DNA from: Bacteroidota bacterium
Lineage (GTDB): Bacteria; Bacteroidota; Bacteroidia; Cytophagales; UBA9547
Direction of reading: 5' to 3'
Assembly (NCBI GenBank): GCA_004293915.1
Contig: RDZG01000054.1
Coordinates: forward strand, 1-64,000
Length of the DNA stretch: 64,000 bases
Shown: positions 10,070-20,411 of the stretch, piece by piece
Layout: every line of letters begins with the position of its first letter
How positions within the stretch are numbered: the stretch's first letter is position 1
Translations under genes and position numbers: made by a program
The notes under the pieces: generated by a model
Database searches by the model: none
What the model saw: the letters and a program-made list of their open reading frames with translations, nothing else
What the model was told of the DNA's origin: nothing

Positions 10070-10125
10070 TTAAGGGTTTTCCTTGATAAATGATTTTAAA
10101 AAAACCTTTAATTATAAAAAATTTA

Positions 10126-11004
10126 ATGAAAAAATTAATCGCAATATCTTTTGCCGTTGTAGCGTTTGCTGCTTCCGCACAAGACACAGTTTCAACCGAA
10201 GGTCTGAAACAAAATTTTGATAAATTCAAATCTAAAAGAGGCGTAACTATTTTTCCTGAAAAAGGAGAGTGGGCTTTGGGTATATCTGCTAATCCTATTT
10301 TGCAATATGTAGGTAATGCTTTCAGTGGTGCAACTTCTACAAATCAAGCTCCAACTGTTGTATCTCCAACTTTTGCTCAAAACCTAAGCGGTGGACAAGG
10401 TAACTCTATTTATTTGAAATACATGAAAACAGAATCTACTGCTTATAGAATGAGAGTAGCTTTCAATGTATCTTCAAACAAAACAGGTACTCCCGTTATC
10501 CTTGCTAACAATGGTACACAAGGTATTGTTCCTTCTTATGGTGAAAACACTATAACATCTGGACAAACTTCTGTAATGTTAGGTTTAGGTATGGAAAAAC
10601 GTAGAGGTAAAGATCGTGTAAAAGGTGTTTATGGTGCAGAAGGTCTTTTAGGCTTTAGCACTTCTAAAACTAATTACCGTTATGCTGAACCATTAGATAA
10701 TGCAACAGTGTTTCCTAATGGCAGACCACAATCTGTGTTTAGCGGTAATTCAATATTTGCTGGTGTTCGTGGTTTTGTAGGTGTAGAATATTTCTTTGCT
10801 CCAAAAATTTCTATAGGTGGCGAAGTAGGTTACACTGCTGGTATTTCACTTACTGGTAGAGGCACTCAAACTAATTTGTATTTTGATGCTGCTAATCCTG
10901 GTGCTCCAGTTGAGGGTACTATCCGTACAAATACTTATGTTGGTTATGTTGGTTTAGGTGTTGATTCTTTCAATGCTTCTGTAAACTTACATTTCTATTT
11001 CTAA
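10126..11004 (+). CDS. Hypothetical outer-membrane beta-barrel-like protein
   Basis: Signal peptide MKKLIAISFAVVAFAASAQ (internal start of ORF 10090..11004); alternating aromatic/beta pattern and C-terminal ASVNLHFYF ending in F. Confidence 0.7.
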   Translation: MKKLIAISFAVVAFAASAQDTVSTEGLKQNFDKFKSKRGVTIFPEKGEWALGISANPILQYVGNAFSGATSTNQAPTVVSPTFAQNLSGGQGNSIYLKYMKTESTAYRMRVAFNVSSNKTGTPVILANNGTQGIVPSYGENTITSGQTSVMLGLGMEKRRGKDRVKGVYGAEGLLGFSTSKTNYRYAEPLDNATVFPNGRPQSVFSGNSIFAGVRGFVGVEYFFAPKISIGGEVGYTAGISLTGRGTQTNLYFDAANPGAPVEGTIRTNTYVGYVGLGVDSFNASVNLHFYF

Positions 11005-11016
11005 AATAGTCTTTTA

Positions 11017-11050
11017 TAAAAAAAATGGAGCTTCATGCTCCATTTTTTTT
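11017..11050 (+). terminator. Rho-independent-type terminator
   Basis: AAAAAAATGGAGC-TTCAT-GCTCCATTTTTTTT. Confidence 0.85.
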
Positions 11051-11156
11051 ATAAAATTTATGAAAAACACACTAAAATTCACAAAAAATAGTAAAACTAA
11101 CACAGTTCGTTTCGCATAGAAATGTTAAAAAATATTAATTTATATAACTAAATAAA

Positions 11157-14123
11157 ATGAAAAAATATCTTCTTCCCATAATATCACTATTTAGTTTGGT
11201 TTCCTTACTAGGTTTTTCTCGTCCAGGTTCACAAGAACTTAGGATTAACAATATTTATGGCAATAATTTAGACTACAGTATTACCGGTAATTTTATAGTT
11301 CTAAATATTGCTTCGCCATCAAATTATACTTCGTATGTTCTCACTGTTTATCCATCTGTAACAGCAGGTGTAGAAATAACTCTTTCTTCTGGCGAAGTAC
11401 TCTATCAAGGTGGAAATCCTAAACGTGTAGTTTATGATTATTCTTCAAATCCTGATATTATTCTTACACATACCGAAAGTGGTGTAAACCGCAGATACAA
11501 AACGCTTTTTACAAATTTCACTAATCCAACCTTAGGTACAGCAAATGAAATTATAGAACCTAGAGTAAATAGTTTTAATTTATATACTTCTTCGTTATCA
11601 GGTTCGGTTGGTAACTGCCAAGTTAAAAACCTTAATATCTTTTGTAAATATCAATATACCACAGCAATTGGTGGAAATTTGGCTTTAGCAGCTAATGTAA
11701 ATGATATTGTTTCTACAATTACATCTACTGATTTTAATATTATCAGAAACGGCTCTTCATCACAGTATTATACACCAACTACTGTAAATGTAAATATGCC
11801 AAAAACGTTTACAGTTACGGGCACAAATGGTGTATCTCGTAAATACAATTTGTATGTAGATACCATTGTTTCGGATCCTAAGAGTTCTGCAAAAAAAATA
11901 ATTCAAATTTATGATGACACTTACAATAATATGTCAGAAGTTATACAAGACCAAAGCAATTTATATATGCGTATTTCTACAAATGGAATCAGTGTAAGAG
12001 AAATTTATCATTCTAATTACCTAGGCTTAACCATAAATGGTATAGCACTCAGCACTATAAATGCCTACTTTGGCTATTCTCAACCAATTAGTGGTTCTCC
12101 TATTGCTATTGCTAGTGGTATGAATTATCCTGTGATAGCCAAAGCAGAAGATGGTTCAATTGCAAATTACACACTTTATGTACTTGCTCCATTGGGAACG
12201 ATTGTAAGTGATATGACATACAATGCCGATTTTAATGGTCTAGATTTTGAATATGATAGAAAAAAAGTTGGCAACACCTATTTTATTGGTGTAGATTCTA
12301 GTACGTATGAAACATTGTCTGATTATTCGGCTCGTATTTATAGTAGTAATCTAGCCAAAGTTTATGTGGATGGCGAATTATTTACTCGTCAAAATTTAGA
12401 TTGGACTCAACCGCATAGTGTAACCATAAAATCGTTTGATAATAAAAAAGAAAATACTTTTACGATTAAAGTAATGCAAATTTCTACAACATCTGCACAA
12501 GATAATGGTGTTCCGTTTGTGCCGATAGTTGAAGTAGATAAAGACTTACCTATTGTTAATGGTGCTTACATTAGTAGTAATCCGCTTGACAATGGATATT
12601 ATTATGCTGTGCAAAATGGCAATGAATTTAAAATTGAAGTGCCTAGGAATTACAATTTAGAAAATCTTTACTTAGATGTGTATGGAAATTATAATGTTCA
12701 AATTGGCGAGCTTGCTTCTGGTGGTGGCCGTTTTAATTTAGCAAACCCAATTACGCTTTATGCATACAACAATCAAGGACTCAGAAAAGAATATACTTTG
12801 GTGGTAGAAAAAACATTGCCTCCGATTCCTGCTTATATGCCATCTACTTCCACAGGATTTGCAAATGATTACATAGTATATAATGGTAATTTTTTATACA
12901 ATTTTGATAAGTACTCTTGGGCTGGTAATAGAGGATTTACAGTTTCAGGTAATAATATATTATTGCCAGAACTAGCTAATATTACAGATATTAGTAATGT
13001 GTCAATTTATTTCTATCAAGTTGGTTCATTTGTTAATAGTTTTTCTATACCTGGTAAAGCATTTAATGCTGGTGAAACAATTAGATTAGACCTTACAACA
13101 CCAAAAGTTGTTAAAGTTTTTGCAGAAGCAGGTAATGTTGCATATTATACTATTACGGGTTTTGTACCCCCATTGTCTAGTGTTGTAGGCATAAACTATT
13201 TTAGAAACTTTGCTTTTCATAAAGTAATGCAAGATGTCGATAATCCTGCTATCACACATTTGTTTTTAAATGAGGGATATTCGGTTTCTAATGCACCTAT
13301 ATATTATGGTTTATTTGGTAAAAATGCTAAAATAAAGTTTAATGGAGAGTTTATACCAACAAATAATAGCAGTTACCGTGCGTTTAATGCCACATCACCA
13401 ATTGTATTTACCTTAATTGCAGAAAATGGCAGTACTGTTACAAGTAGAGTAATTGTGCATCCGTATGACGAAGCCGATTTAGACCCTGTTTCGCCACCAT
13501 CACTAAGTTCGGATGCTCGTGTATCTCGTTTGTCTATTACTAATACGACTGTTTATTATTACAATCAACCAAGTAATTCTAATGGCTATTTTGCAAATGA
13601 TGTGATTTATATTCGTTTGGATAAAAATTACACCAGCAAACGCTTTGCTGCAGATTTTGATTTCTTTTCAAATTCTAATGATGTAACAGTATATGTAAAC
13701 GATGTGTTGCAATTTAATGGATCATCTGTTCAAGATTTTACAGAGCCTGTTACTTTCAAAATTGTTGCTCAAAATGGTACTACAAAATATTATACGGTAG
13801 TGGTTGCAGAGCAAGGTGTGCCTTTCAAATTGATTGCAAATACATTGACTGGTGTGTCAGAAACATTAACAAAACAAACTTCTGCTGAGGTTGTACTGTA
13901 TCCAAATCCAATTGCTGGTGGCGATGAGCTTTCGGTTTCTACTGGCTTAGCTGTAGCAAATGCAATTGAAATTTATTCATTGGTAGGTTCGTTACAAAAA
14001 TCTATTAAACCTATTTCAAATGTATCAACGATTAATACTTATGGATTGGCAAAAGGAGTTTATTTAGCTAAAATCAAATGGGCTGATTTGTCGTCAAAAA
14101 CCATTCGTTTTGTGATAGATTAA
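11157..14123 (+). CDS. Secreted repetitive beta-sandwich protein with T9SS type A sorting domain
   Basis: Signal peptide; repeated motifs ending xYTLxV; C-terminus VVLYPNPIAGGDELSVS...YSLVG...GLAKGVYLAKIKWADLSSKTIRFVID. Confidence 0.82.
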   Translation: MKKYLLPIISLFSLVSLLGFSRPGSQELRINNIYGNNLDYSITGNFIVLNIASPSNYTSYVLTVYPSVTAGVEITLSSGEVLYQGGNPKRVVYDYSSNPDIILTHTESGVNRRYKTLFTNFTNPTLGTANEIIEPRVNSFNLYTSSLSGSVGNCQVKNLNIFCKYQYTTAIGGNLALAANVNDIVSTITSTDFNIIRNGSSSQYYTPTTVNVNMPKTFTVTGTNGVSRKYNLYVDTIVSDPKSSAKKIIQIYDDTYNNMSEVIQDQSNLYMRISTNGISVREIYHSNYLGLTINGIALSTINAYFGYSQPISGSPIAIASGMNYPVIAKAEDGSIANYTLYVLAPLGTIVSDMTYNADFNGLDFEYDRKKVGNTYFIGVDSSTYETLSDYSARIYSSNLAKVYVDGELFTRQNLDWTQPHSVTIKSFDNKKENTFTIKVMQISTTSAQDNGVPFVPIVEVDKDLPIVNGAYISSNPLDNGYYYAVQNGNEFKIEVPRNYNLENLYLDVYGNYNVQIGELASGGGRFNLANPITLYAYNNQGLRKEYTLVVEKTLPPIPAYMPSTSTGFANDYIVYNGNFLYNFDKYSWAGNRGFTVSGNNILLPELANITDISNVSIYFYQVGSFVNSFSIPGKAFNAGETIRLDLTTPKVVKVFAEAGNVAYYTITGFVPPLSSVVGINYFRNFAFHKVMQDVDNPAITHLFLNEGYSVSNAPIYYGLFGKNAKIKFNGEFIPTNNSSYRAFNATSPIVFTLIAENGSTVTSRVIVHPYDEADLDPVSPPSLSSDARVSRLSITNTTVYYYNQPSNSNGYFANDVIYIRLDKNYTSKRFAADFDFFSNSNDVTVYVNDVLQFNGSSVQDFTEPVTFKIVAQNGTTKYYTVVVAEQGVPFKLIANTLTGVSETLTKQTSAEVVLYPNPIAGGDELSVSTGLAVANAIEIYSLVGSLQKSIKPISNVSTINTYGLAKGVYLAKIKWADLSSKTIRFVID

Positions 14124-14140
14124 TCATTTGCAAAATTTGT

Positions 14141-14181
14141 AAAACAAAAAAGCCTCGAAATTTTCGAGGCTTTTTTGTTTT
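14141..14181. terminator. Bidirectional terminator hairpin
   Basis: Palindrome AAAACAAAAAAGCCTCGAAAATTTTCGAGGCTTTTTTGTTTT between convergent genes. Confidence 0.9.
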
Positions 14182-14310
14182 ATGGTTAGCCCAATTAACT
14201 ACAAAATACTCAAAAAACAAAGTTTTTGAGTATCGTTCCTTAGGAATTGGGTTTTGAAAAAATATTTGTATTTACTATTAAAATGTAGCTACACAGACCA
14301 ATCAATTGTT

Positions 14311-15045
14311 TTAAATCAAATGTTGTATTTTTTGCAAATCTTCGGGGCTATCGATGCCAAAAGTTTCTACATTGGTTTCAATTAAATTGATTTTAAAACC
14401 GTTTTCGAGCCAACGCAGCTGTTCTAGCGATTCGGCTTTTTCGAGTTTTGATGGTTGTAGTTTTGTTATGGCTTCCAGAATTTGGGTTTTGTAGGCATAC
14501 AAACCAATATGTTTGTAAAAATCGTGATTTAATAGCCAATTTTTATTCTCTACTCCTCTCAAAAACGGTATAGGATGTCGGCTAAAATAAATGGCTTCTT
14601 GGTTAATGTTTTTGATAACTTTGGGTGTGTTGGTACTGAAAAGCTGGTCTTCGCTAGTTATTTTTTTGTATAATGTAGCAATTTGTGTGTTTTCGTTTAG
14701 GCTTTGAGCAAGTGCATCAATTTGTTGCGGATTTATGAAAGGTTCATCTCCTTGAACATTAATCACAAAATCATAGTTGCTTTGGAGTTTTGAAACCACT
14801 TCTTGGCATCGGTCGGTGCCGCTTTGGTGAGTTTCAGAAGTCATTATTGCCTTTCCTCCAAATGAAATTACATGCTCAAAAATTTGTTGATTATCGGTAG
14901 CTACAATTACATCAGCAATCAATTTTGATTTCAAAGTTTGCTCATATACCCGCTGAATCATCGTTTTTTGACCTATTTTTACCAAAGGTTTGCCAGGGAA
15001 TCTGGTAGATGCAAATCGAGCAGGTATAATTCCAAGTATTTTCAT
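14311..15045 (-). CDS. kdsB: 3-deoxy-manno-octulosonate cytidylyltransferase
   Basis: MKILGIIPARFASTRFPGKPLVKIGQKTMIQRVYEQ, VINVQGDEPFI, YFSRHPIPF, HIGLYAYK. Confidence 0.95.
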   Translation of the reverse strand: MKILGIIPARFASTRFPGKPLVKIGQKTMIQRVYEQTLKSKLIADVIVATDNQQIFEHVISFGGKAIMTSETHQSGTDRCQEVVSKLQSNYDFVINVQGDEPFINPQQIDALAQSLNENTQIATLYKKITSEDQLFSTNTPKVIKNINQEAIYFSRHPIPFLRGVENKNWLLNHDFYKHIGLYAYKTQILEAITKLQPSKLEKAESLEQLRWLENGFKINLIETNVETFGIDSPEDLQKIQHLI

Positions 15046-15372
15046 TTTAAATCTTTTTTTTAAAATTAACCAATTAGTTTAAAATAGGCTTTTTTGGACT
15101 GTATTAATTTTATGAAATAGTAAAATACCCCCTGATATATTATAAAAATAGTAATTATTTACCATTGATTTGTTACAAAAAATGTGTGTTGAAAAATAAA
15201 TTCTAACTTTCGTTGTCTAAAAACCCAACTTTTTTGCTTTAAAATAGTTATTCAAAAAGCAGGCATACTATATTACAAAGTACTATTTTTGTATTGCAAA
15301 TTTTATAGTGATAATTTCCATATTTACAACTGAGAATAGTATTTTTAATTCTTTTTTAATAACATTGCATGT

Positions 15373-16755
15373 ATGATAAATATTTCGCAAGAATCTATAA
15401 GTAAAGACATTGATATCGAACGACTTTATGCCATAAAGCTCGTAAATGTTGGTTCTAAAAAAAATACAATAGTACGTTGGTTAGCAGGAATTTTTTTAAG
15501 TTTTATCTTAGCAATGTTTTTACCTTGGCAACAAAATATTGATGGAAATGGCATTGTAACAGCCTTAAATCCATCTGAACGACCACAAACAATTCAAACA
15601 TTGATTGCTGGAAAAATTGAAAAATGGTATGTGCCTGAAGGTAAATTAGTTAATAAAGGCGATACTATTTTGACAATTACTGAGATTAAAGATAAATTTC
15701 TTGACCCGCAAATGATAGACAGAATGGAGAAACAATTGCTTGCAAAAGAATCGTCTATTTTATCAAAAAAAGAAAAAGTAAAAGCACTTGAAAATCAAAT
15801 CAGAGCATTGAGGCAAGGTTTAACGCTAGGTGTTTCAAAAGCAATAAATAAAATTGAACAATCTCGTTTGTATGTTTCGATAGATAGTGTAGAATTAATT
15901 GCTGCAAAAGCCGATAATGACATTTCAAAAAATCAAATGGATAGGCAACAAAAATTGTTTGATCAAGGATTGGTATCGCTTACATTGCTAGAACAACGAA
16001 ATTTGAAATTTCAACAGACCAATGCCAAATATATGTCGGCTAATAGTAAATTTTCGGCATCGCAAGCGGGTTTGCAATCATCTGAAATTGAGCTTAATAG
16101 TGTAAAAGCAGAGTATTTAGACAAAATATCAAAAGCAGAAAGTGATCGCGAAAATACTTTGGCAGATGTTTTTGATTCAGAATCAATGTTGTTTAAGACA
16201 CGAATTGATTTATCGAATATGCAATTGCGAAATAATTTATATGTGATTAGAGCTCCACAAGATGGATATGTGGTAAAAGCTATTAAACAAGGTTTGGGAG
16301 AAACAGTGAAAGAAGGCGAAGAAATTGCAACAATAATGCCCTCAAAAAGTAGTTTGGCGGTGGAATTATACATCAAACCTGTTGATTTACCATTAATAGA
16401 AAAAGGCACAAAAGTACGAGTACAGTTTGATGGTTGGCCCGCAATTGTGTTTGCCGGTTGGCCCGGAGCTTCGGCTGGTACATACGGTGGTGTGGTGCAA
16501 GTGGTTGATTATGTGAACTCTACAAACGGAAAGTTTAGGCTTTTGGTAAGTCCAGATCCTGAAGAACAGGCTTGGCCCGATCAAATAAGGATTGGGACTG
16601 GCGTGATGGGATGGGCAATGCTAAAAAATGTGATGGTAGGGTACGAAGTTTGGCGACAGTTCAATGGTTTTCCGCCTGATTTCACTAAAAAAATACCTAA
16701 AAAATATAAATCTACCAGTAAATCTTCAAAAGATGCAGATGAAGATGATAAATAG
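15373..16755 (+). CDS. HlyD family secretion / membrane fusion protein
   Basis: Single N-terminal TM, biotinyl-lipoyl-like IEKWYVPEGKLVNKGDTILTI, long coiled coil, RAPQDGYVVKAIKQGLGETVKEGEEIATI. Confidence 0.88.
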   Translation: MINISQESISKDIDIERLYAIKLVNVGSKKNTIVRWLAGIFLSFILAMFLPWQQNIDGNGIVTALNPSERPQTIQTLIAGKIEKWYVPEGKLVNKGDTILTITEIKDKFLDPQMIDRMEKQLLAKESSILSKKEKVKALENQIRALRQGLTLGVSKAINKIEQSRLYVSIDSVELIAAKADNDISKNQMDRQQKLFDQGLVSLTLLEQRNLKFQQTNAKYMSANSKFSASQAGLQSSEIELNSVKAEYLDKISKAESDRENTLADVFDSESMLFKTRIDLSNMQLRNNLYVIRAPQDGYVVKAIKQGLGETVKEGEEIATIMPSKSSLAVELYIKPVDLPLIEKGTKVRVQFDGWPAIVFAGWPGASAGTYGGVVQVVDYVNSTNGKFRLLVSPDPEEQAWPDQIRIGTGVMGWAMLKNVMVGYEVWRQFNGFPPDFTKKIPKKYKSTSKSSKDADEDDK

Positions 16756-18160
16756 CTTACGTTTTTTACTTTTTAGTTTGATAGTATTTTTTGCATCGGC
16801 TTTTGGACAAGATTCGATTCGGTTTGATATTGATGTTTATTTTGGTATGATTTTGAAAAATCATCCGATTATTAAACAAGCAAAATTGCTTGACGATTTA
16901 GCACAAAGAGAAGTACAACAGGCTAGGGGAGAGGGCTTTGACCCAAAAATCCAATCAAATTATGATGTAAAAACATTTAGCGAAAAACGCTATTTTGAAT
17001 ATTGGCAAAATCAATTAAAACTCCCTACTTGGTTTGGTGCAGAATTCAAACTTGGATACGACAAAACAGGCGGAACGCTTATCAACCCAGACCGAACCAT
17101 GCCAACTAATGGCATGACTTATTTTGGTGTAAGCGTGCCAATTGGACAGGGTTTATTTATGGATCAACGAAGGGCAAATTTAAGAATTGCTCAAAATTTA
17201 AGAGAAATGAATAAAGCTGAGAGAAATAAAGTGGTTATAAAAATTCTTTATGAAGCATCTAAAAGTTATTGGGAGTGGTATGCACGATATTTTCGATACC
17301 AAAAACTAGAGGAAGGCTATCAATTAGCAATGAATAGGTATAAATTTGTAAAAAGTAGAATTCAATATGGCGAAGAAGCTGGAATTGATTCTACAGAAGC
17401 TGTAATTTTGCTTCAAAACAGGTTTGTGGTTTATAAAACTGCTGAAATGGAGTTTCAAAACAGTTTTATAGATTTAAACTTACATATTTGGGACGATAAC
17501 GAACAAGGTTTTGAATTAAATCTAAATTTAAGACCAACAGCATATAAAAATGCGGTTGATATTGAACGAATTAGTATTAACCAATTTATTGAGAAAGCTA
17601 AAATAAATCATCCCGAAATCTTGAAAATTAATGCAAAACTTAAACAATTATCCATCGAAAGGCGATTGGCAAATGAGAATTTGAAACCAACGTTAAATTT
17701 AAACTATAATTTTTTGACTTATGGATTGAATATGCCCATAAATGGCGATGTTAATTTTTTAAAAAATAATTATAAAGCTGGTTTCGATTTTGTTTTTCCT
17801 GTTTTTTTGAGAAAAGAACGTGCAAAACAACAATTAAATAAAATCAAAATCAATCAAACCGAATTTGAGTTGAGTTTTTTGAATCGTTCGATTTTAAATG
17901 AAATCAATAAATTTTATAATGAACTTACTAATATTCAAGGTTTACTTTTGGTACAAGAAAAATTGGTTAGAGATTATGTAGTACTTAGAGATGGTGAATA
18001 TGAAAAGTTTTATAATGGAGAAAGTTCATTATTTTTAGTAAACACACGTGAGTCGAATTTGATTGAATCACAAATAAAATTAGTGGAAATGCAATCAAAA
18101 TACGAAAAAGCAAAAGCTGGATTGTATTGGTCGTCAGGTAGTTATCAGTTAAAAGAATAA
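16745..18160 (+). CDS. TolC family outer-membrane efflux protein
   Basis: Signal peptide MINSLRFLLFSLIVFFASAFGQ (ATGs at 16733/16739/16745 possible; ORF 16664..18160); helical TolC-like organisation; overlaps the HlyD gene end. Confidence 0.82.
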   Translation: MINSLRFLLFSLIVFFASAFGQDSIRFDIDVYFGMILKNHPIIKQAKLLDDLAQREVQQARGEGFDPKIQSNYDVKTFSEKRYFEYWQNQLKLPTWFGAEFKLGYDKTGGTLINPDRTMPTNGMTYFGVSVPIGQGLFMDQRRANLRIAQNLREMNKAERNKVVIKILYEASKSYWEWYARYFRYQKLEEGYQLAMNRYKFVKSRIQYGEEAGIDSTEAVILLQNRFVVYKTAEMEFQNSFIDLNLHIWDDNEQGFELNLNLRPTAYKNAVDIERISINQFIEKAKINHPEILKINAKLKQLSIERRLANENLKPTLNLNYNFLTYGLNMPINGDVNFLKNNYKAGFDFVFPVFLRKERAKQQLNKIKINQTEFELSFLNRSILNEINKFYNELTNIQGLLLVQEKLVRDYVVLRDGEYEKFYNGESSLFLVNTRESNLIESQIKLVEMQSKYEKAKAGLYWSSGSYQLKE

Positions 18161-18170
18161 AAAACAACGC

Positions 18171-20411
18171 ATGAACATCACCTTGATAAATAGCTTAGTT
18201 GAAAAATACTGTGAGCTTTCTGGGCATAAACTGAATCATTTTAGCTTTCATTCTGACAAAGGTAGATATGAAAGTAAAAATGAAGCTTCGTTACAAAGTT
18301 TTTTTGACGAAGTTTATGATGCTGGAAATTATGCGAGCATTATTTTTACTAATAATGGTATAAATCTGTTGTCGTTCAATAATTTGATTTCAGATTTAAC
18401 TTATCCAATCGTAGTTTTACTCAAAAAAGATATCATTTATCCTGCAATTTTATATAAAGAAAATAGGAAATTATACAAAATTACATTCGGAGATGAAAGA
18501 ATTTTTAGTAGTGAACATGTTGAAATTGAGCAAATTATAGAAGACTTGCATACCTATGGAAGCTTAAAAGAGCGTTTTGATTTTAAATACGACCGAGGAG
18601 ATAAAATATCGAACGATAAATCGCTTAACGATATTTTTTTTATGACTGGAATCCCAGTTGAAATGCCAACTAAAGACAACGATGGACATTTGGTGCATCT
18701 TTCGCCATTTCAACGTTTGCTAAAACTGCTCACAACAGAGCGAAAAGAAATTCGATATATTTACTTTTTTGCGGTACTTGTTGGAATAGTGAATTTGGCT
18801 TTACCGCTTGGTATTCAGTCGATTGTAACCCTGATTTCGGGTGGAACTATGATGAGTTCTATGATCGTGCTAACATTAATTATTGTGGGAGCGACTGCAT
18901 TTTCTGGGTATTTACAAATTTTGCAACTTTCGTTTGTTGAGGTTTTGCAACAACGTGTTTTTGCCAAAGCTGCCTACGAGTTTAGTTTTAGGATTCCCAA
19001 AATAAAACTCGAAGCCATTAGTAAAGAATATGGTCCAGAACTTGTAAATCGCTTTTTTGATGTTTTGAATATTCAAAAATCGCTTCCAAAATTTTTGATA
19101 GATATCACAGCAGCCGTATTGCAGATATTTTTCGGTTTGGTTTTGCTTTCGTTTTATCATCCAATTTTTATATTTTTTGGAATAGTTTTGATAGCTTTAA
19201 TTTTAGTAATTATCAGGCTTACAGGAAAAAAAGGACTTGATTCGAGCATAAAAGAAAGTAAGTTTAAATATAAAGTTGCTTATTGGCTCGAAGAATTGGC
19301 TCGAAATGCAAACACTTTCAAATTGGCAGGTTTCACTAATTTAACAATTGATAAAACAGATAAATATTTATATAACTATCTGATAGCGAGGCAAAAACAT
19401 TTTAAAGTTTTAAAATCGCAATACATTTCTATTGTTATTTTTAAAACATTTATTACTGCTGCTCTTTTGATTATGGGTGGATTATTGGTTTTTCAAAATC
19501 AAATAAATATTGGACAATTTATTGCAGCCGAATTAATTATTGTGTTGATAATCACCGCTGTAGAAAAATTAATTGCCACACTCGATGTGATTTATGATTT
19601 GCTAACAGCTTTAGATAAAGTGGGACATGTTACAGATTTGCCATTGGAAAGTTCGCAAGGTTTAAGTCTAGATGTAATTCCTGATGCTCAAAATTTTACT
19701 ATAGAGTTTAAAGATTTAAGTTACGCTTATGCTGGCTCTACTAAAAAAGTGTTACATGATGTTAGTTTTACATTAAGTGCAGGCGAAAAAATTTGTATAG
19801 CGGGTCAAAATAGTGTTGGAAAAACAACTTTAATTAAAATAATTACAGGTTTGTACTACGATTATGAAGGTACATTTAGTTTCAATAATATTCCGTTGAA
19901 AGACATTAATATTTTTGGATATAGGGATATGATTGGCGAAAATATTTCGCATGCTGAGATTTTTGAAGGTACAATTGAAGAAAATATTACGGTTGGCAAA
20001 AAAGGAATTTCTTTAGAAAATCTGATGTGGGCAATCGAAAAAGTGGGACTTTCTGAGTTTTTGAAATCGCAGCCCGAAGGCTTGCGTACACAGATGGTGG
20101 CTGGAGGAAATGATTTGGCAAGTAATATTCGTCAGAAATTTATTTTGGCTCGAAGTCTTGCCGAAAAACCTCAACTTTTGGTAATGGACGATGAGTTTTT
20201 CACCGCTCCTGACGAAAAAAGACAAATTTTAGATGTACTTTTTAATAAAGATAGCGATTGGTCTTTGGTTTTGGTAACAAACGACCCCGTGTTGCACATG
20301 AAAGCCGACAAAGTTGTGTTTCTCCAAAAAGACAAAAAAGCCGAAGTTGGTAAGTTTACAGTAATGAAATCAAACAAAGAATATTTTAAACTGATTGATG
20401 AGGTGTATTAG
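18171..20411 (+). CDS. ABC-type exporter protein (TM + NBD, HlyB/peptidase-type-like) with degenerate NBD
   Basis: TM region followed by Walker A GQNSVGKTTL; other NBD motifs diverge (LASNIRQKF, LLVMDDEFFTAPD, LVTND). Confidence 0.85.
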   Translation: MNITLINSLVEKYCELSGHKLNHFSFHSDKGRYESKNEASLQSFFDEVYDAGNYASIIFTNNGINLLSFNNLISDLTYPIVVLLKKDIIYPAILYKENRKLYKITFGDERIFSSEHVEIEQIIEDLHTYGSLKERFDFKYDRGDKISNDKSLNDIFFMTGIPVEMPTKDNDGHLVHLSPFQRLLKLLTTERKEIRYIYFFAVLVGIVNLALPLGIQSIVTLISGGTMMSSMIVLTLIIVGATAFSGYLQILQLSFVEVLQQRVFAKAAYEFSFRIPKIKLEAISKEYGPELVNRFFDVLNIQKSLPKFLIDITAAVLQIFFGLVLLSFYHPIFIFFGIVLIALILVIIRLTGKKGLDSSIKESKFKYKVAYWLEELARNANTFKLAGFTNLTIDKTDKYLYNYLIARQKHFKVLKSQYISIVIFKTFITAALLIMGGLLVFQNQINIGQFIAAELIIVLIITAVEKLIATLDVIYDLLTALDKVGHVTDLPLESSQGLSLDVIPDAQNFTIEFKDLSYAYAGSTKKVLHDVSFTLSAGEKICIAGQNSVGKTTLIKIITGLYYDYEGTFSFNNIPLKDINIFGYRDMIGENISHAEIFEGTIEENITVGKKGISLENLMWAIEKVGLSEFLKSQPEGLRTQMVAGGNDLASNIRQKFILARSLAEKPQLLVMDDEFFTAPDEKRQILDVLFNKDSDWSLVLVTNDPVLHMKADKVVFLQKDKKAEVGKFTVMKSNKEYFKLIDEVY

